In this document: positions 5,464-8,645 of the stretch, in pieces
Layout: each line of letters opens with the position of its first letter
Numbering within the stretch: the first letter of the stretch is position 1
NCBI GenBank assembly: GCA_021796375.1
Contig: JAJYJF010000070.1
Location: forward strand, 1-8,645
Length of the DNA: 8,645 nt
Reading direction: 5' to 3'
Source: Chloroflexota bacterium
GTDB taxonomy: Bacteria; Chloroflexota; Anaerolineae; Anaerolineales; Anaerolineaceae
Program-made: the position numbers and the translations under genes
Notes under the pieces: model-generated
The model's database searches: none
Seen by the model: only the letters and a program-made list of their open reading frames with translations
What the model was told of the DNA's origin: nothing

Positions 5464-6600
5464 ATGATCGGAAAATCTAGCAAGGTATTTGGTGCACTTT
5501 CACTGGTTCTGATCGCCGCTGTTCTCCTGGCCGCCTGCGCCCCGGCGACCGCCGCGCCCACGACCGCACCGGCGGCGACCACGGCTGCCACGAGCGCCCC
5601 GGCCGCCCCGGCCGCGACGCCCACGCAGGTCGTCGCGGTGGCGAACACCATGGCGGTCCTCCCCACGGCGCCCGCCGCGACCGCCCCCGCTTCCTCCACC
5701 ACGCAGTATAAAGTCGCCATGCTCACCTCTGGCCCGGTCAACGATCAGGGGTGGAACGAAGATGCTCTGAAAGGCATCCAGGCGATCAAGGATAAGCTGG
5801 GCTGGGATTTCGCCTACTCTGAAAACGTCGCGGCTGCCCAGCAGCAGAACATCCTCCGCCAGTACGCGCAGCAGGGCTACAACCTGATCTTCGCCCACGG
5901 CTACGAATACGGCGACGCCCTGAAAGCGGTTGCCCCGGACTTCCCGAAGACCATGTTCGTCCAGATCAACGCCACCACCTCCGGCGACAACATCGTCGGC
6001 ACCAACTTCAAGTACGGCGAGCTGGGCTACTTCACCGGGATGGCCGCCGGCCTGATGACCAAGAACAACAAGATCGGCATCGTTTCCGCTCAGGACTCCC
6101 CGACCAACAACGCTGACTCCGACGAAATGAAGGTCGGCATCAAGGCCGTCAACCCCAAGGCGGACGTGAACGTTTCCTACGTCGGCTCGTGGGACGACAT
6201 CGTCAAGGGCCAGCAGGTTACCCAGGCCCAGATCGACCGCGGTGTGGACGTCCTGATCATCATGGGCGATGCCTTCACGCCCCCGGCGATCAAACTGGCC
6301 CAGTCCAAGGGCATCAAGGTGATCGGCGGGTGGAGTGGAGACGCGTACAAGATCGCGCCCGACACTGTGATCACCAGCGGCGTCCAGGATGTTCCGTCGG
6401 TATACTTGAGCATCGCCCAGCAGTTCCAGGCCGGGACCTTGAAGGGAAACACCACCTTCGTCAGCGGCTTCAAAGAAGGGACCCAGAAGCTCGGCCAGTG
6501 GGGCGATTTCGTCCCCGCCGACGTCAAGGCCAAGGTTGAGAAAGCCGTCAGCGATTACCTGGCGGGCAACCTCGACATCGGCATCTCGTTTAATAAATAA
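5464..6600 (+). CDS. BMP/PnrA-family substrate-binding lipoprotein of an ABC transporter
   Basis: This 378-aa protein is predicted to be anchored to the outer face of the cytoplasmic membrane by a lipid and to capture solute for the downstream permeases. Residues 1-24 are a signal peptide (basic start, then a hydrophobic core) with lipobox LAAC and Cys25 as the lipidated residue. Residues 26-80 are an Ala/Thr/Pro-rich tether, as seen in many Chloroflexota lipoproteins. From about 82 to the end is a BMP domain (type I periplasmic-binding fold): YKVAMLTSGPVNDQGWNEDA, then IFAHGYEYGDAL, IVGTNFKYGELGYFTGMAAG, KIGIVSAQ, VIGGWSGDAYKIAP. Family members such as PnrA of Treponema and the YufN system of Bacillus bind purine or other nucleosides, but the substrate here cannot be assigned. 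The ATG has AGGAG 7 nt upstream. An intrinsic terminator follows directly, likely making this the most abundant product of the operon. Confidence 0.93.
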   Translation: MIGKSSKVFGALSLVLIAAVLLAACAPATAAPTTAPAATTAATSAPAAPAATPTQVVAVANTMAVLPTAPAATAPASSTTQYKVAMLTSGPVNDQGWNEDALKGIQAIKDKLGWDFAYSENVAAAQQQNILRQYAQQGYNLIFAHGYEYGDALKAVAPDFPKTMFVQINATTSGDNIVGTNFKYGELGYFTGMAAGLMTKNNKIGIVSAQDSPTNNADSDEMKVGIKAVNPKADVNVSYVGSWDDIVKGQQVTQAQIDRGVDVLIIMGDAFTPPAIKLAQSKGIKVIGGWSGDAYKIAPDTVITSGVQDVPSVYLSIAQQFQAGTLKGNTTFVSGFKEGTQKLGQWGDFVPADVKAKVEKAVSDYLAGNLDIGISFNK

Positions 6601-6615
6601 GCATCCTTGGATCTT

Positions 6616-6656
6616 GGGGTGCGGCGGTTCCCCTGCGCCGCACCCCGCTTTTTTTT
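6616..6656 (+). terminator. Intrinsic terminator between binding protein and permease genes
   Basis: GGGGTGCGGCG (6616-6626) pairs perfectly over 11 bp with CGCCGCACCCC (6636-6646) around a 9-nt loop. Two bases follow, then eight T (6649-6656). It begins 16 nt after the lipoprotein stop and ends 19 nt before the permease start. No separate promoter fits in that gap, so permease expression probably depends on read-through. This is a common way to make binding protein in excess over membrane subunits. The minus strand has no matching T-run. Confidence 0.9.
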
Positions 6657-6675
6657 GAAAGACCGGAGAAGGTGC

Positions 6676-7779
6676 ATGTCTGAGGGTACCAGCGAGACGA
6701 TAAAACCCGAAAAAATGCGCAGGCGTTTCAGCCTGCCTTACGCCAGCATCGGGCTGCCGTTGCTTTCCGTTCTCCTTGCGATCCTGATCGGGGCGGTCAT
6801 CATGATCCTGATGGGGTTCGATCCCATCTACGCCTATTCCGCCCTCTGGCAGGGTTCGTTCGGCAATCTGATCCAGACTTCCGAGACGTTAAAAACCGCC
6901 GTCCCGCTGCTGCTGTGCGGCCTGGGGATCGCCTTCGCTTTCGAATCGGGGGCATTTAACATCGGCGCCGTCGGCCAGATGTATCTGGGCGCGCTGGCGG
7001 CCATCGTGGTGGCCGGCAAGTTCGCGACCCTTCCCAGCGCGCTGCACATAACGCTCGCCACGCTGGCCGCTTTCCTCGCGGGCGGCGCCTGGGCGCTCAT
7101 CCCCGCGCTGCTCAAGATCTACTCCGGCGCAAATGAGATCATCTCCACCATCCTGATGAACTACGTGGGGGTGTACCTGATCGAATACATGATTTCGGGG
7201 CCCATCCGGGCGGGCTCGCACACCGACGCGCCGACTTCCTGGCCGGCGGTCCCGGGCGCCATGTACCCCAAGCTCATCCCCCACACCCAGCTGCATCTGG
7301 GCCTGGTGATCGCGGTGGTCGCGATGGTGGCCCTGTTTTTTATCATGCGCTACACAACCCTCGGCCAGCGGGTGCGCATCGTCGGCCAAAATCCGGTGGC
7401 GGCCCGCCACGCGGGCATCCAATCCAGCCAGGTTTTCGTGCTCGCCTTCTTTCTCAGCGGATCGCTGGCGGGGCTCGCGGGCGCATCGGAGATCTTAGGC
7501 TATCAAACCCGGCTCATTTCCGGGTTTGCCCCGAACACCGGGTATGACGCCATTGCGGTGGCGCTCCTGGGCGGTTTCCAGCCCTTTATCGTCGGTCTCT
7601 CCGCGGTGTTTTTTGCGGGCCTCCAAACCGGAGCGGTCGCCATGGAGGCGATCGCCAGGCTTCCCGCCCAGCTGGTCGATCTGGTGCGCGTCCTGGCCAT
7701 CCTGGCGGTCCTGGCGGCATCCTCGCCGCGCATCGTGGAAATTGCCCGGCGGATGCAGGGAGAAGAACGAAAATGGTAA
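6676..7779 (+). CDS. ABC transporter permease, BPD_transp_2 family (nucleoside/simple-sugar type), first subunit
   Basis: This 367-aa polytopic inner-membrane protein forms half of the transport channel and couples to an ATPase. Hydrophobic segments are visible from about residue 24 onward (SIGLPLLSVLLAILIGAVIM, AVPLLLCGLGIAFAF, ALAAIVVAG, LGLVIAVVAMVALFFIM, VFVLAFFLSGSLAGLAG and others). Family landmarks are SGAFNIGAVGQMYLGAL (91-107), where relatives usually have NIGAEGQ, GANEIISTILMNY (151-163), and TTLGQRVRIVGQNPVAARHAGI before the last helices. It resembles YufP/NupB-like subunits. The start is ATG 6676 with GGAGAAGG just upstream (6664-6672). The frame stays open to an ATG at 6607, but that start would run through the terminator hairpin and add 23 unlikely residues. 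Its stop overlaps the start of the next permease by 7 nt, which argues for coupled production of the two subunits. Confidence 0.92.
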   Translation: MSEGTSETIKPEKMRRRFSLPYASIGLPLLSVLLAILIGAVIMILMGFDPIYAYSALWQGSFGNLIQTSETLKTAVPLLLCGLGIAFAFESGAFNIGAVGQMYLGALAAIVVAGKFATLPSALHITLATLAAFLAGGAWALIPALLKIYSGANEIISTILMNYVGVYLIEYMISGPIRAGSHTDAPTSWPAVPGAMYPKLIPHTQLHLGLVIAVVAMVALFFIMRYTTLGQRVRIVGQNPVAARHAGIQSSQVFVLAFFLSGSLAGLAGASEILGYQTRLISGFAPNTGYDAIAVALLGGFQPFIVGLSAVFFAGLQTGAVAMEAIARLPAQLVDLVRVLAILAVLAASSPRIVEIARRMQGEERKW

Positions 7780-8645
7780 ACCTGAAGAAAATCCTTGCCA
7801 GGAGCTGGGTTAAAAATACGCTCGTCGTGGTGGTTATCCTCCTCCTGATCTTCCTCGCCCTGGATGCCGGGGGGGCTTCGACCCGGCAGGCGCTGAAAGA
7901 AATCTTCATCATCCTCGTCGCCCCGGAGTTTGTCAAAGCGGCGCTGATCGCCGCGGCGCCCCTGCTTCTGGCGGCGCTGGGCGGCCTGATCAGCGAGCTC
8001 TCGGGGGTTCTGAACATGGCGCTGGAATCCATGATGCTGATCGGGGCTTTCGTGGCCTACACCGCCTCCCAGCGCGGCGGGAGCCCCTGGTACGGGCTGA
8101 TCGCCGCGGCCTTCGCCGGCCTGCTGATCGGGTTGGTTCACGCATTTTTCACCATCAGCCTGCGCGCCAACCAGATCGTCAGCGCGGTGGCACTGAACCT
8201 GTTTGCACTGGCGGTGACCGCCCTGGGATTCCGGCTTCTGTACACCAACCAGGCATTCGTGATCGCGCCCGGATTTAACCCGGTGAACATCCCCATCTTG
8301 AGCAAGCTGCCCTACCTGGGCATCGCCCTCTTCCAGCACAACATCATCATCTACTTCTCCCTGCTGCTGGTTCCCGTCCTGTGGGTCATCCTGTATAAAA
8401 CCTCCTGGGGGCTCACGCTGCGCTCGGTCGGCGAGCACCCCCTGGCCGCCAGCACCGTTGGGATCAACGTCAACCGGGTGCGCTACCTGGCGGTCCTCCT
8501 CAGCGGCGCGGTCGCGGGGATGAGCGGCTCCGCGCTGGTCAGCGCTTCGAACATTAACGCCTTCCAGGAGAATATGTCCGCCGGGCGCGGGTTTATTGCC
8601 TTTGCGGCCATCATCTTCGGGCGCTGGAACCCGATCGGCGCCTTC
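7773..8645 (+). CDS. ABC transporter permease, BPD_transp_2 family, second subunit, cut by right window edge
   Basis: This is the partner permease. It starts at ATG 7773, inside the last codons of the first permease gene (7-nt overlap), with AGGGAG 10 nt upstream. The 291 codons present have no stop. The N-terminus MVNLKKILARSWVKN precedes a first hydrophobic helix (TLVVVVILLLIFLAL). Then come ALIAAAPLLLAALGGLISE, SGVLNMALESMMLIGAF (relatives have NIGIEGMML), LRANQIVSAVALNLFALAVT, TSWGLTLRSVGEHPLAASTVGI, and GRGFIAFAAIIFGRWNPIGA at the edge. These match YufQ/NupC-like permeases of BMP-type nucleoside importers, in which only the last one or two helices would still be missing. In line with this family it should pair with the upstream permease as a heterodimer. 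The substrate is not readable from the sequence. Confidence 0.9.
   Translation, partial: MVNLKKILARSWVKNTLVVVVILLLIFLALDAGGASTRQALKEIFIILVAPEFVKAALIAAAPLLLAALGGLISELSGVLNMALESMMLIGAFVAYTASQRGGSPWYGLIAAAFAGLLIGLVHAFFTISLRANQIVSAVALNLFALAVTALGFRLLYTNQAFVIAPGFNPVNIPILSKLPYLGIALFQHNIIIYFSLLLVPVLWVILYKTSWGLTLRSVGEHPLAASTVGINVNRVRYLAVLLSGAVAGMSGSALVSASNINAFQENMSAGRGFIAFAAIIFGRWNPIGAF

Noticed and set aside
5520..5705. Low-complexity GC-rich repeat at the start of the lipoprotein gene
   Set aside because: It is explained by the Ala/Thr/Pro-rich tether after the lipobox. There is no exact tandem unit, so it is not called as a DNA repeat.
6607..6675. Upstream start for the first permease
   Set aside because: The extension reads through the terminator hairpin and its T-run. 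The ATG at 6676 has its own ribosome site and a normal N-terminus.
1..8645. CRISPR arrays, tRNA or rRNA genes, insertion sequences
   Set aside because: No regularly spaced repeats, cloverleaf-like sequences, transposase motifs or terminal inverted repeats were seen.

Overview
The window is GC-rich bacterial DNA (one AT-richer intergenic island around 5050-5460) and is densely coding. It looks like a Chloroflexota (Anaerolineae-like) genome. That is an inference from the lipoprotein at 5464-6600, whose lipobox cysteine is followed by a long Ala/Thr/Pro-rich linker typical of that phylum, together with high GC and bacterial Shine-Dalgarno sites. No phylogenetic marker gene is present.

Left half, minus strand (4950 down to the left edge): one compact operon read from a strong sigma70-type promoter (5077-5104). 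Its order is a GntR/FCD regulator; an SDR oxidoreductase (4-nt GTGA overlap); a homologue of archaeal methenyl-tetrahydromethanopterin cyclohydrolase (Mch); then E1 alpha, E1 beta and E2 of a thiamine-diphosphate 2-oxo-acid/acetoin-type dehydrogenase complex. E1 alpha and E1 beta share a TAATG junction. E2 runs off the left edge after its lipoyl and subunit-binding domains. All junctions are 17 nt or shorter, so these genes are probably co-transcribed.

Centre (4951-5463): a divergent control region. It holds the minus-strand promoter, a 21-nt near-perfect palindrome that is the best regulator-operator candidate, a strong plus-strand promoter (TTGACA-17-TACAAT), a possible second promoter overlapped by two ACCTGGT-centred palindromes, and a long leader of about 235 nt with several possible RNA stems.

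Right half, plus strand (5464 to the right edge): a BMP/PnrA-type substrate-binding lipoprotein, a strong intrinsic terminator, then two overlapping BPD_transp_2 permease genes of the nucleoside/simple-sugar ABC type. The second permease is cut by the right edge. No ATPase gene lies between the binding protein and the permeases.

Taken together, the layout looks like a substrate-induced catabolic locus. The transporter imports a small solute, perhaps nucleoside- or purine-like. The SDR and the Mch-like cyclohydrolase process it, and the lipoyl-dependent complex turns a resulting 2-oxo compound or acyloin into acyl-CoA. The most unusual element is the Mch homologue. It keeps the family motifs, including the Arg-x-x-Glu pair I recall as catalytic, but sits with none of the usual methanopterin C1 genes. 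The substrate and the overall pathway are inference.
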